NCBI RefSeq assembly: GCF_023278365.1
Contig: NZ_CP075338.1
Location: forward strand, 1,302,001 to 1,366,000
Direction: 5' to 3'
Length of the DNA: 64,000 nucleotides
Source: Epilithonimonas zeae
Lineage (GTDB): Bacteria > Bacteroidota > Bacteroidia > Flavobacteriales > Weeksellaceae
Shown here: positions 1 through 8,915 of the stretch, in pieces
How positions within the stretch are numbered: the first letter of the stretch is position 1
Layout: the number at the start of each line of letters is the position of its first letter
Notes under the pieces: generated by a model
Told to the model about the DNA's origin: nothing
Seen by the model: only the letters and a program-made list of their open reading frames with translations
Databases searched by the model: none
Position numbers and translations under genes: made by a program

Positions 1-13
1 ATCAATTCAATTT

Positions 14-784
14 TTAAAAAGGTATCTCAACTTGTCTTCCCTTATAAACGTCGTTTCCGATTTTGAATAATGCGACATAAGAACCCGCTCCGTCGGAATT
101 GGACAAATGGATGTATATCGAATTATTTACTTTGTCATAATAACATTCGGTGTAACCATTGTTGGGATTGAAAAGGTCTTCGATATCTTTCTTGGGGATT
201 TCGATTTTCTGATTTCCTATTTTCACAGTAATAGACTGGTAATAACTTTTAGGAATTGTTCCGTCTGTTCCCCACATTTCGCGGCTTTTGTATTTTGTGA
301 TTGGAAAATCTGTCTCAGAAAAGTATTTTTTGTTGGATTCATAATCAAAATCACCCGTTTTGATATTGATATCGATATCGTTTAAATGAAAAACCGCCTT
401 GTTATCGTGAGTATCTACAGAAGGTATTTTCTCAAGATCTTTGATATATTTGATCCTTGAACGATGTATATAACCGGATTTTCTATTGTTATCAAAGCTA
501 ATATTCAACCAATCCGTGTCTAAATCTTCAAAAATAAAAACTGCTTCTCCCGATTTTATCTTTCCGATGATTTTGCTGTTCGTTGACTCTTTTTCTCTCA
601 CATTCACGTAACCGTCTTTATCGACAATCACAGCAAAATTGCAAAATGACGTTATATCATCTTCTTCAGAAATTGGCTTTGTTTCTGTAATTTTTTGAGG
701 TTCTTTTTTTTCAATTGTCTTCTGCTTTTCTTCTATGCAGGATTGCAAAGTGAAAATTATAATTAATAATAAAAACTTCTTCAT
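14..784 (-). CDS. SH3b-domain lipoprotein
   Basis: A 256-aa predicted lipoprotein. The second Met (MKKFLLL) is chosen as start because it gives a clean lipoprotein signal peptide ending in LQSC; an upstream ATG at 793 would add three residues. After a Lys/Glu-rich linker, residues about 48-114 look like a bacterial SH3 (SH3b) domain, with the VNVREKEST-x-SKIIGKIKSGE pattern and a closing GYIHRSRI strand. The remaining C-terminal half is unrecognised. SH3b domains usually bind peptidoglycan or peptides, so a periplasmic envelope role is inferred only. It is last in a leftward run of small secreted-protein genes. Confidence 0.75.
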   Translation of the reverse strand: MKKFLLLIIIFTLQSCIEEKQKTIEKKEPQKITETKPISEEDDITSFCNFAVIVDKDGYVNVREKESTNSKIIGKIKSGEAVFIFEDLDTDWLNISFDNNRKSGYIHRSRIKYIKDLEKIPSVDTHDNKAVFHLNDIDINIKTGDFDYESNKKYFSETDFPITKYKSREMWGTDGTIPKSYYQSITVKIGNQKIEIPKKDIEDLFNPNNGYTECYYDKVNNSIYIHLSNSDGAGSYVALFKIGNDVYKGRQVEIPF

Positions 785-801
785 TTCAATCATTTAAAAT
801 T

Positions 802-1551
802 CTATTTCCACCATTTCTCATTCTCTTTCTTCTTTCCCAGATTGGTATCCAACTCCGTTTCGCCATACATTGAAAGGATATAATATTTCCAGCCTTTGTC
901 AAAATATTTTGGATCCGGCGAAAATTCTCCCGCTCCAATATCCAAATCACCACTTTCCGGAATTCTGTAATCGCCCCAGTTGCATTTTTTTGAAACGCCT
1001 GTTTTATAGCTTATCCATTTTCCTTTAAACTCATTATTACTAAAACCATCCGTATCATAAGCCAAAGAATTATACTTGAGTTTATTTTTATCAATGATGT
1101 ATCCCACAGTCATTGTACCTTTGATAGAACCTGTGGAAGTCATTTTCCGGTCTTCATAAAAATTGATTTCGCAGGTGGCAAAACCTTGAAGATGACTCGG
1201 GAAATCGATATTCTTTCCAATCGTGGCACTTTTAATAGTCAACGTTCCCTGAAAAGGTCGAATTGTTTCTTTAACTTTAGTTTTTCCTTGAACAATATAT
1301 TCGTAAGGATTATTTTTATTCTTAATTACAGAAATAAAATGGATATGAAACCTTTGATAATCATTCCCAATATAACCAATAGGTTCAGGTCTTTTCAAAA
1401 TTTCATTATCATCCGCAACAACAGTTTCAGCAGTAAGAATCCTTGAAATATCATAGTTCTTAATATCGTTGTAAAAGTCATTACTCTTGTTTTGAGCAAA
1501 ATTTTTACCCAAACAAAACATTAACAGCAAAATAAAAAAATTGATTTTCAT
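802..1551 (-). CDS. secreted protein of unknown function
   Basis: A 249-aa protein with an N-terminal signal peptide (hydrophobic core FFILLLMFCLG, probable cleavage after NFAQ) and no later membrane segment, so periplasmic or exported. I do not recognise a domain. The C-terminal part is rich in Trp, Gly and Lys. It lies 17 bases downstream of the leftward SH3b lipoprotein's upstream boundary and 19 bases from the next leftward membrane protein, so these genes are probably co-transcribed. Confidence 0.6.
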   Translation of the reverse strand: MKINFFILLLMFCLGKNFAQNKSNDFYNDIKNYDISRILTAETVVADDNEILKRPEPIGYIGNDYQRFHIHFISVIKNKNNPYEYIVQGKTKVKETIRPFQGTLTIKSATIGKNIDFPSHLQGFATCEINFYEDRKMTSTGSIKGTMTVGYIIDKNKLKYNSLAYDTDGFSNNEFKGKWISYKTGVSKKCNWGDYRIPESGDLDIGAGEFSPDPKYFDKGWKYYILSMYGETELDTNLGKKKENEKWWK

Positions 1552-1570
1552 AGCACAATTTTTAGTTTAA

Positions 1571-2152
1571 CTAATGAGTTTCAATGGCTTTAACTTTCCC
1601 TGTTTTCTTGTCAAAAGTAATTTTGTAATTAGGTCCGCCATAAAACAAAACAAGGGTTAAAGTATTATCTGTTTCACTATCAAATCGGATGTCTTTCGCC
1701 AAGCTAATCCTCAAATTTCCATCATTTTTAAAAATATCGTGATCTGTAGAATGGATAATTTGCTGTTCAAAAATTCCTTTTTTCTCAATGATTTCCAGCC
1801 AAGGACGCGTCATCACGCTGTAACCAACAATCTGAACTCTATAATTTTGATTCAGATCTTTCTGCATTCTGGAACCGAAAGGTGTCATCGCAAAAAATAT
1901 GGTGTAAAACGGCAGCATCATCGGTAAAATACTCAGGATCAATGCCACGATCAATGTTCCTAATAATAATTTCGCCAATAGTTTTTTCCAAAACAGAACG
2001 ATCACTGCAAAACTTGTTAAGATCCAAAGCCAAAACACAATAACATCGCTGTAATAACCTGCAAAACTGATTTTCCAGAAATAATACAGCACGCTATCTG
2101 ACACCAAAAGTATCGAGAGAACTAAATATATTTTTAGTATTATTTTTTTCAT
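1571..2152 (-). CDS. small integral membrane protein, unknown function
   Basis: A 193-aa protein with three predicted transmembrane segments in its first 95 residues (IYLVLSILLVSDSVLYYFW, then VIVFWLWILTSFAVIVLFW, then LLLGTLIVALILSILPMML). A soluble C-terminal domain of about 95 residues follows, ending in a beta-strand-like YKITFDKKTGKVKAIETH tail. No family is recognised. It lies between two leftward secreted-protein genes with short spacers, suggesting a shared transcript. Confidence 0.6.
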   Translation of the reverse strand: MKKIILKIYLVLSILLVSDSVLYYFWKISFAGYYSDVIVFWLWILTSFAVIVLFWKKLLAKLLLGTLIVALILSILPMMLPFYTIFFAMTPFGSRMQKDLNQNYRVQIVGYSVMTRPWLEIIEKKGIFEQQIIHSTDHDIFKNDGNLRISLAKDIRFDSETDNTLTLVLFYGGPNYKITFDKKTGKVKAIETH

Positions 2153-2188
2153 CGGTTTAATTAAATTTTGTGTTTATACATTTAGATT

Positions 2189-2866
2189 TTACTCCAAATA
2201 AACAAAATCTCCCGAACTCACTTTTCCAAAAATCTCATTTTGAAATTCTTTTTTGATGATAAATAAATACGCTTTGTAATGGGGATTTTTGTCTCCTCCA
2301 ATCTTCAAAGTGCTTTTTTCATCATCAAAAACTAAGTTATACTTTATGATTCTGTCTTTCAGTTGCCAAGTGTAGATGTCAAAATTTTGTCCAACAAATT
2401 CACCTTTGGTTTTCTTTGAGTTTCCGTATTTTTTGTTGAGTTTAGAAACAAAATTTTCCGTTTTATCTTTATTGGTTTCTCCGGCAACTGCATTGATGAG
2501 CATTAATTTCCCATCCATATTCGTTACAAAATTGATAGCATTGAACTCAAAATCATCAAAATTGGCAAGAACATCACGAGTAGAAAAACTACGTTGTCTA
2601 TATTCAACTCTTACAGGTTTTTCGCTTCCGATAAATTCACCGTCAGAAATAGTATCAGCCTCAATCATTTCAGATTTCACCTGATAATATCCACTATACT
2701 CTTTGCTTTTGGTATTTTCGGAAAGAAGGGTTGAAATATTGGTGTTGAAATCGAAATTTTCCAATTGTAAAGCTCCATCAGCAAGTGATTTTGCTCCAGA
2801 TTTTTCTTGTCCGTTGCAGGAAAGCACAAATGGTAAAATAATAAATATTGATAGTATTCTTTTCAT
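2189..2866 (-). CDS. lipoprotein of unknown function
   Basis: A 225-aa predicted lipoprotein. The N-terminus MKRILSIFIILPFVLSC has a typical lipobox (VLSC), followed by NGQEK. The body contains no recognised motif. The last third (KRE.. KLNKKYGNSKKTKGEFVGQ and the following strands) suggests an all-beta or alpha/beta periplasmic fold. It heads the first group of leftward small envelope genes; 334 bases without an intact gene separate it from the next lipoprotein gene upstream. Confidence 0.6.
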   Translation of the reverse strand: MKRILSIFIILPFVLSCNGQEKSGAKSLADGALQLENFDFNTNISTLLSENTKSKEYSGYYQVKSEMIEADTISDGEFIGSEKPVRVEYRQRSFSTRDVLANFDDFEFNAINFVTNMDGKLMLINAVAGETNKDKTENFVSKLNKKYGNSKKTKGEFVGQNFDIYTWQLKDRIIKYNLVFDDEKSTLKIGGDKNPHYKAYLFIIKKEFQNEIFGKVSSGDFVYLE

Positions 2867-2994
2867 TGTATTAAGCTAATGGTTCTCGTTTTAATAATAT
2901 TATTTTTTCAAATATAAGTTGAGCGAACTACAATTCGTTATATTTTAAACAATTTAAATATAAAATCATTCCTAAGTAAGATATATACTACATA

Positions 2995-3144
2995 TTATTG
3001 TTTTTCCATTCTTTTTTTATCAAAACTGATACGATTATCAAAAGCTGGGTAAGGATTTTCCCAAATATCTTCCTCGGTATTATAATGACCTTTCAATTGT
3101 ATAATTTTGTTTTCTTCGGAATTACGTTCAACCGATGATATAAA
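2995..3144 (-). pseudogene. remnant of a protein-coding gene (C-terminal fragment)
   Basis: The minus strand has an open stretch of about 49 codons with strikingly protein-like composition. It ends IWENPYPAFDNRISFDKKR-MEKQ-stop but is closed upstream by an in-frame TAA and has no usable start. It lies in the 334-base space between two lipoprotein genes. I read it as the decayed 3' end of a lost gene. The parent family is not recognised, and the rest of this spacer (2867-2994 and 3145-3200) shows nothing else. Confidence 0.35.
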
Positions 3145-3200
3145 TTAGAACCATTTACAATCCGTTTGAGACAATTTATGATTCGTAGTAAATAGAAAAC

Positions 3201-3812
3201 TTAGGATATACTTTCTATTTTGTCGATTTTCCAATGACCATCTTCCTTTTTGAGTGTATATTGGTAAGTCATTCCACAAATATCCAGGTGAAATTTCACA
3301 AATCTGGAGAAATCATTTTCAGAAATAGAACTGAATTTAACCTTATCAATATTCTTTAAATCAGATTCATAATCGTCCTGGGTCATAAAGAAATAATCAT
3401 AATCAAATCCGAAAGGCGGACCGTCATTTTCTGGATCTTGTTTGAAATGCTCATCGCCTTCAACATATTTCTGACGATATTGACTAAGAAAATTCTGAGT
3501 AAATAATTTCGAATTCGAAAGGAATTTCACCTCCTTATCCACTTGTTTGAAATCAACATAATAGTTTTCCGCATCTTCATTTTCTGAAAGAATGCCACCT
3601 TTGATGCTATGAAATTTATAAAGCATATTCTGATTGGTTTTATACCAATTCAAAAAATCCTTTACAGTCTGGATGTCTGAATTATTCTTTATTATTGATG
3701 TTTCTCTATTATTTACTGATTGGCGAGTTGTTTTTTCAACGGTATTCTTTTCGCAGGATTGTGTTGCAAAAAGCAGACATAATAAAAGAGTTGTTGTTAT
3801 TAGTTTTTTCAT
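3201..3812 (-). CDS. lipoprotein, possibly DUF3828-like
   Basis: A 203-aa predicted lipoprotein: signal peptide MKKLITTTLLLCLLFATQSC with lipobox TQSC. The mature part begins with a polar linker and then a VKDFLNWYKTNQ segment. It ends in TYQYTLKKEDGHWKIDKIES, the pattern of NTF2-like/DUF3828 proteins, where the last strand reads gxWkIdkI. This family assignment is by eye and uncertain. It is the first gene of the leftward lipoprotein group at the left end of the window. Confidence 0.55.
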   Translation of the reverse strand: MKKLITTTLLLCLLFATQSCEKNTVEKTTRQSVNNRETSIIKNNSDIQTVKDFLNWYKTNQNMLYKFHSIKGGILSENEDAENYYVDFKQVDKEVKFLSNSKLFTQNFLSQYRQKYVEGDEHFKQDPENDGPPFGFDYDYFFMTQDDYESDLKNIDKVKFSSISENDFSRFVKFHLDICGMTYQYTLKKEDGHWKIDKIESIS

Positions 3813-4142
3813 TATTGTGTTTTTGATTTTCTTAATTAATTATCGGAATATTAAGTATTACCGTTGTTCTATCATTTTTAATAACTCTAAGGCTTCCTTT
3901 TCTTCAACATTTTATTAATCTTTTTCTTACTACAAATTCACCTTCTATTATGCTTATTTTTAATCATTTGTTGTTTTTTGTAAAAATATTGATTTTGATA
4001 AGGAAACTGCATTCTTTTGTAGTTTTTTCTAATGTGCTTTATTTTAGCTTCCTAAATCCAACTATTATAAATAAATAATGCCAATAGAAATCTATTAGCG
4101 TCACTTATGAATTTCTAATATTTAATCGATTTTTTTAGTAAC
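3813..4142. other. gene-free spacer, nothing recognised
   Basis: These 330 AT-rich bases between the kdp-cluster histidine kinase and the leftward lipoprotein gene contain no convincing open frame, RNA gene or strong hairpin that I can see. Confidence 0.5.
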
Positions 4143-5861
4143 TTATATTCTAAACAAGAACAAACTCCCCACACCCAGCTCACTTTCAACCGAAATCTGT
4201 CCTCCTTGGGCTTCAACAAACTGCTTGCTGATACTCAATCCCAATCCAGTCCCTTCTTTTTTTGTACCCGGAATTCTGAAATATCGATCGAAAATTTTAT
4301 CAAGATATTGTTCTTCTATTCCACGACCAAAATCCCTAACTGAAAATTTGACTTTATCATTTTGATTTCGAACATCTATCTCAACTTCTGAGTTTTCGTA
4401 AGAATATCGGATGGCATTTGACAAAAGATTATTGAGAACCCAAGACGTTTTTTCTTCATCGGCAAAAATATTTGTCAACCCATCTTCTACTTTAATTTTG
4501 ATATTAATTTGCTTTTGCTCAGCTGCTGATTTATTGGCATTTACAGCATAATCAATGATATCTTGAACATTAGTAAATTTTGAATTGATTTGTATAGAAC
4601 CACTTTCTACCTGAGCGATATTCAATAATTCACCTGTAATTTTTAAGAGTCTGTTAGAGTCTTCTTTGATTCCGTTCACTAGGTTTTTCTGTTCATCATT
4701 CAGGTTTCCGATTCTTTCATTTTCTAATAGTTGAAGTCCCATTTGGATGGAAGAAATTGGGGTTTTGAATTCGTGCGAAACCGTTCCTAAAAAGTTGGTT
4801 TTAGCCAAATCCAATTCTTTGAAAGGTGTAATATTTCGAAGCATAATTACTTGACCAATAAATTGACTGTTTTTTTCACCAGTTGGAATAACATTAATGT
4901 CAATGATTTCTTTTTCAAAATAACTTTCCTTTCCGTCTGCATAAATTTTCATCGGTTCTTTATCTGAAATATTGTTTGTAGATTGAATCATTTCTTTAAT
5001 CAAATCCCGCACTAAATCATTGTTCACCGCCACCTCCTGAATCAATTTCCCGACAAAATTTTCTTTTCTAAGGCCTGTAATTTTCAACGCTTCGTCATTT
5101 ACGAAAAGTACTTTTTTATTTTCATCAATACCAATTACAGGATCGTGCATGTTATCAATCAAAGTCTCGATGCGTTTTTTGCCTCTGATGATTTTGTCCA
5201 GTTTACTTTCAGAGTATTCCTGAAGCTTTTCAGCCATTGTGTTGAAGGATTTTGCCAATTCTCCGAACTCACTTCTGCTTTCAAAATGAACCCGTTCTTT
5301 ATAATTCTGATTTGCTATTTGCCTGATACTTTCAGTGAGCGTTTTGATTGGATTTGCAATATTGGAAGGCAGATTTACCAACAAAATGAAGGCAATGATA
5401 AAACATAACATTCCAGCGACTGAAATTACCATAATCGCGCTTTTAGCCGTAGAATCTGCAATACTGCTTTTATGTTCAATCGCACTCATATTGAGTTGCA
5501 TCAATTCAGCAATATCTTTTCTTATCGATGATTGAAGAATCGTATTTTTTGAATCTTTTTTTAAAGCCTGAAAATGAATCACAACATTATCTGTAGCTTC
5601 TTTCTCTCCCGGTTCAGTCACATTTTTTTGTTGATTTTTCAAATGTTTTTCAAACACATTGAAAGCGAGTGGATCCGTATTGATTTCTTCCAAAGCAAGA
5701 AGCATATTGCGGGAATACTCCAGAGTATTGTAGTTGGCTTTCAGAATGTTATTCGTATCTTTTTTCAATTGATTGATATACCATCCGCTCAGAACAGACA
5801 GGATGAATATCATTATAAAAAGAAGACCAACACCGATGTTAAGTTTTGTTTTAATTTTCAT
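4143..5861 (-). CDS. sensor histidine kinase of the kdp cluster (HAMP-PAS-HisKA-HATPase)
   Basis: A 572-aa membrane histidine kinase. TM1 is about residues 8-29 and TM2 about 142-164, enclosing a periplasmic region. Then come HAMP (about 165-220), PAS (about 232-345), HisKA with phospho-acceptor His363 in NFLGTVSHEFKTPI, and an HATPase_c domain (NLLSNAIRYSYEN, DFGRGI, GTGLGLSI). Its ATG overlaps the stop of the KdpD sensor gene by one base (TAATG), so the two are translationally coupled and probably act together as a KdpD split into two polypeptides. It lacks the four-helix DUF4118 membrane module of classical KdpD. The likely partner is the sigma-54 response regulator at the other end of the cluster (inference). 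Confidence 0.88.
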   Translation of the reverse strand: MKIKTKLNIGVGLLFIMIFILSVLSGWYINQLKKDTNNILKANYNTLEYSRNMLLALEEINTDPLAFNVFEKHLKNQQKNVTEPGEKEATDNVVIHFQALKKDSKNTILQSSIRKDIAELMQLNMSAIEHKSSIADSTAKSAIMVISVAGMLCFIIAFILLVNLPSNIANPIKTLTESIRQIANQNYKERVHFESRSEFGELAKSFNTMAEKLQEYSESKLDKIIRGKKRIETLIDNMHDPVIGIDENKKVLFVNDEALKITGLRKENFVGKLIQEVAVNNDLVRDLIKEMIQSTNNISDKEPMKIYADGKESYFEKEIIDINVIPTGEKNSQFIGQVIMLRNITPFKELDLAKTNFLGTVSHEFKTPISSIQMGLQLLENERIGNLNDEQKNLVNGIKEDSNRLLKITGELLNIAQVESGSIQINSKFTNVQDIIDYAVNANKSAAEQKQINIKIKVEDGLTNIFADEEKTSWVLNNLLSNAIRYSYENSEVEIDVRNQNDKVKFSVRDFGRGIEEQYLDKIFDRYFRIPGTKKEGTGLGLSISKQFVEAQGGQISVESELGVGSLFLFRI

Positions 5862-6982
5862 TATGAAAGAATGACTAAATCTATATTTTCTTTTGACAAT
5901 CTGTTAAGTAAAGAATTGAAAGTATCCGTCGCCACAATTATTTTCCAAAGATTAAGATGCGGCTTTCCGATGCAGACTGTCGTGATTTTCCGTTCTTCGC
6001 ATTGTTCCATTATGGTGTGAGCGATATTTGTACCTTCAACCTTTATAATTTCAGCGCCTAATTCTGTTGCTAATTTAAAATTATTAATCAAATGTCTTTG
6101 CTTGTCCAGCGCTATTTTATCTGCACGTTCTCTAGGAATCTGAACATAAAGCAAACACCATTGGCTGTTATAATAATTGGCTAATCTCGCCGTTTTTCTA
6201 ATGACATTTTTCGCCGTTTTTTCGTTGGAACTAATGCAAGCCAAAAACTTTTCTTTCCTGATATTTTTGATGGATGAAACTTCGGTTTCCACCTTCCGCT
6301 GAACTTGGGAAGCTACTTCTTTCAAAGCCAATTCACGCAGTTGAAGGATATTTTCACTTTTGAAAAAATTACTAAGTGCAGAATTGATCTTAGATTGGTC
6401 ATAGATTTTCCCTGCTTTCAATCGGTCAATCAATTCTTCTGCTGTCAAATCAATATTCACTACCTCATCAGCCTGAGCCAAAACACTGTCAGGAATTCTT
6501 TCTTTGACTTCAATATCAGTAATGTTTTTCACGTCTTCATTAAGACTTTCGATATGCTGAATATTGACTGCGCTGATGACATTGATGCCAGATTCCAGAA
6601 TCTCCATCACATCCTGCCATCGTTTCTCGTTTTTGCTACCTTCGATGTTGGTGTGCGCCAACTCATCCACAATCACGACTTCCGGACGTAGATTGATGAC
6701 CGCCTGTACATCCAACTCATCCAACTCTTTTCCTTTATAAAACAATGTTCTTCTGGGAATCACCGGAAGTCCGTCAAGCAAAGCGTGTGTTTCTTTTCTG
6801 TTATGAGTCTCGATATATCCAATTTTTACATCGATGCCGTTTGACAAAAGTGTATGCGCTTCCTGAAGCATTCGGTAGGTTTTTCCTACACCGGCGCTCA
6901 TTCCGATGTAAATTTTGAATTTTCCCCGTCTTGATTTTTTGATTAAATCGAGGAAGTCCTGCGCAGATTTTTTCTCATCCAT
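5861..6982 (-). CDS. kdpD: KdpD N-terminal sensor protein (KdpD domain + Usp domain)
   Basis: A 373-aa protein equal to the cytoplasmic N-terminal half of KdpD, without the kinase. The KdpD domain carries Walker A GMSAGVGKT (residues 27-35) and the VVIVDELAHTN Walker B-like motif. A universal-stress-protein-like domain follows (from about residue 245, FLACISSNEKTAKNVIRKTA), a domain that in classical KdpD senses nucleotide or ionic signals. The histidine kinase is the next gene, coupled by a one-base overlap. It lies downstream of kdpFABC and the porin in the same direction. Confidence 0.9.
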   Translation of the reverse strand: MDEKKSAQDFLDLIKKSRRGKFKIYIGMSAGVGKTYRMLQEAHTLLSNGIDVKIGYIETHNRKETHALLDGLPVIPRRTLFYKGKELDELDVQAVINLRPEVVIVDELAHTNIEGSKNEKRWQDVMEILESGINVISAVNIQHIESLNEDVKNITDIEVKERIPDSVLAQADEVVNIDLTAEELIDRLKAGKIYDQSKINSALSNFFKSENILQLRELALKEVASQVQRKVETEVSSIKNIRKEKFLACISSNEKTAKNVIRKTARLANYYNSQWCLLYVQIPRERADKIALDKQRHLINNFKLATELGAEIIKVEGTNIAHTIMEQCEERKITTVCIGKPHLNLWKIIVATDTFNSLLNRLSKENIDLVILS

Positions 6983-6995
6983 AATTTTTTCGGTG

Positions 6996-7110
6996 GTAAG
7001 AAGTTAAAAGTAAAAGGTAAAAAGTATTGGATTGAAGTTAGTTAGTTTTTAGTTAATTAGTGCCAAATTTTTAACATTCACCTTTAACTTTTAACCTCTC
7101 ACTTCTCACC
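6996..7110. repeat. kdp-cluster palindromic repeat, copy 1
   Basis: A purine-rich arm (GTAAGAAGTTAAAAGTAAAA, starting near 6996) is followed by an approximately complementary pyrimidine-rich arm ending CCTCTCACTTCTCACC near 7110. The same two-arm plan recurs at 8791-8915, 10571-10648, 11462-11561 and 13268-13349, with a lone purine arm at 10980-11010. The repeat fills the gap between the porin gene and the KdpD sensor gene. Confidence 0.6.
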
Positions 7111-7112
7111 AT

Positions 7113-8192
7113 TTAAAAACTAACGGCCAACGATGTCACTGCCGAAAAATTATTGTTCTTAAAAGCATCATTTCTGGTCAGGAAAATTTGGTCTTTGCTG
7201 TTCAAATTTTTGATTTCTGTTCGCCAAACCAAATTCGGAAGAATCCAGTAATCGGCGTTCAAAGAATATCCAAAAGTTTGAAAACCATTATCCGTCCCAG
7301 TCGAGATGATGACGCCTTTTTTATCTTGATAATACTCACCTCTCACAGCAAAACTCAGCTTTCCTGTCGGACTGAATTTCGCAATAATCAAGGGCGAATA
7401 CCAAACATTATATTGCTCACTTCCTTTCGCTTTTTGTTCCGCGCCAACATCAAATCCTGTTGTCAACGCCAACTTATCCGTCAATTGAAAAATGCCGTAA
7501 AAATTATGGAAATATCGCATTTGTCTGAGGCTGTCCGGTTTATCATTCCCGATGAATGAACTGCTGTTCAAGGTGATTTTTTCGGTCGGTTTATAAGTTA
7601 ATTGATGACCGAACGCCACAGTAGCATTGCCTTCAATTCTCTGGATTCTTTGCCAACCATTCAGCACCAAACCGCTTAAAAACCATTTTCCTGAATTGCT
7701 GGTGTAAGAAATCTTGGCTCCACTTTCAAAGTAAGGCGAATTTTCCGCCTGCAGGCTCCTGGTCAACGCCCAGCAATCTTTGCTTACCGCACTTTCAAAA
7801 CCGATGTGAGAAGGTAAAATCCCTGCATCAATCCAAAGATTTTTTGATTTTGAAATTTTCACGCCAACATTGGCTTCATAGATATTTTTCAGCACACCAG
7901 ATTCCGCAGAATAATTAGCATTCATATAAGTTCCGGTTGCTAATGAGAGATTGGCTCGGAGTTTATCGGTTTCATAATTGGCCTTGATGAAGCCTAAGTT
8001 CAGATTGACTTCATTGTTTCTGTTGTGGCTGTAAATAAATGAAGGACGTGAATTATTTTTAGGATTATTAGCATCGAACTGATAATATAATTCTGCGTAG
8101 CCAGATATTTTCAGTGGTTTGTTTTCTTCCTGTGCAAAAAGCATAGTGGATAATCCAAGCATAGAAAATGCCAGTTTTATAGTTGTTTTCAT
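7113..8192 (-). CDS. outer-membrane beta-barrel porin (BBP2/OmpL-like)
   Basis: A 359-aa secreted outer-membrane protein. The signal peptide MKTTIKLAFSMLGLSTMLFAQ is followed by many alternating amphipathic strands and ends in the aromatic strand FSAVTSLAVSF. The region around residues 30-65 (KISGYAELYYQFDANNPKNN, SFIYSHNRNNEVNLNLGFI) is characteristic of the BBP2 putative porin family. It lies 17 bases downstream of kdpC in the same direction, so it is probably expressed with the Kdp pump. A role in potassium passage through the outer membrane is inferred from context only. Confidence 0.8.
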   Translation of the reverse strand: MKTTIKLAFSMLGLSTMLFAQEENKPLKISGYAELYYQFDANNPKNNSRPSFIYSHNRNNEVNLNLGFIKANYETDKLRANLSLATGTYMNANYSAESGVLKNIYEANVGVKISKSKNLWIDAGILPSHIGFESAVSKDCWALTRSLQAENSPYFESGAKISYTSNSGKWFLSGLVLNGWQRIQRIEGNATVAFGHQLTYKPTEKITLNSSSFIGNDKPDSLRQMRYFHNFYGIFQLTDKLALTTGFDVGAEQKAKGSEQYNVWYSPLIIAKFSPTGKLSFAVRGEYYQDKKGVIISTGTDNGFQTFGYSLNADYWILPNLVWRTEIKNLNSKDQIFLTRNDAFKNNNFSAVTSLAVSF

Positions 8193-8209
8193 TCTTTAAT
8201 TTTTCGTAA

Positions 8210-8770
8210 TTATTTCAAACCGTCTAAAGCAATATTGAGTTTCAGAACATTGATTTTTTCTGTACCGAATATTCCCAGAAAAGGTTTTTCTGTATTGGAA
8301 GTGATTAATTTCTCAATTTGATTTTCATTAAGATTTCTGATTTTTGCAATTCGTTTAGCTTGAACATTAGCTGCTTGAACAGAAATATTCGGGTCCAATC
8401 CACTTCCGCTTGCTGTGACCAAATCAGAAGGGATTTCTGATTTTTTGACATCCGGATTATGTTTCAAAAAGTTGTCTATTCTTTCCTGAACCGTTTTAAG
8501 ATAATCAGGATTGTTCGGACCTTTGTTGCTTCCTCCTGCTCCGGCTGCATTATAATCTACAGCGGAAGGACGCGGCCAGAAATATTGGTCTTCCGTAAAG
8601 GCTTGACCAATATTGGCGTAATATTTTTTATTATTGAAAGTCAGAATTTCGCCTTTTCCATTGTTGGGAGAAAACTGGGCGATTCCAAAAACGATTAAGG
8701 TATAGAATCCAGCAAAGAATACGAGGCAAACTACTGTGAGTCTGATGGCTGGTAATATATTTTGTTTCAT
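8210..8770 (-). CDS. kdpC: potassium-transporting ATPase subunit C
   Basis: A 186-aa KdpC: one N-terminal transmembrane segment (LTVVCLVFFAGFYTLIVFGIA), then a periplasmic domain with the family motifs YFWPRPSAVDYNAAGAGGSN and LVTASGSGLDPNIS. KdpC stabilises the KdpFABC complex and supports ATP binding by KdpB. It lies between kdpB and the porin gene. The 143-base gap to kdpB holds a palindromic repeat copy. Confidence 0.96.
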   Translation of the reverse strand: MKQNILPAIRLTVVCLVFFAGFYTLIVFGIAQFSPNNGKGEILTFNNKKYYANIGQAFTEDQYFWPRPSAVDYNAAGAGGSNKGPNNPDYLKTVQERIDNFLKHNPDVKKSEIPSDLVTASGSGLDPNISVQAANVQAKRIAKIRNLNENQIEKLITSNTEKPFLGIFGTEKINVLKLNIALDGLK

Positions 8771-8790
8771 TTTGATTGATTTTTATTTTA

Positions 8791-8915
8791 GTTAAAAGTT
8801 AGAAGTCAGATGTTAGATGTTAGATGATGAATTAGTAATTAACTTTTATAATGTTGTAGTGGTTTGCCCTAAAACTAGCAACCTCACCAATTTTCACCTT
8901 TTACTTCTCTCATCT
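8791..8915. repeat. kdp-cluster palindromic repeat, copy 2
   Basis: A purine-rich arm beginning GTTAAAAGTTAGAAGTCAGA (8791 on) and a pyrimidine-rich arm TTCACCTTTTACTTCTCTC (about 8893-8911) flank a spacer of about 65 bases. The right arm runs up to the kdpB stop codon. Confidence 0.55.
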
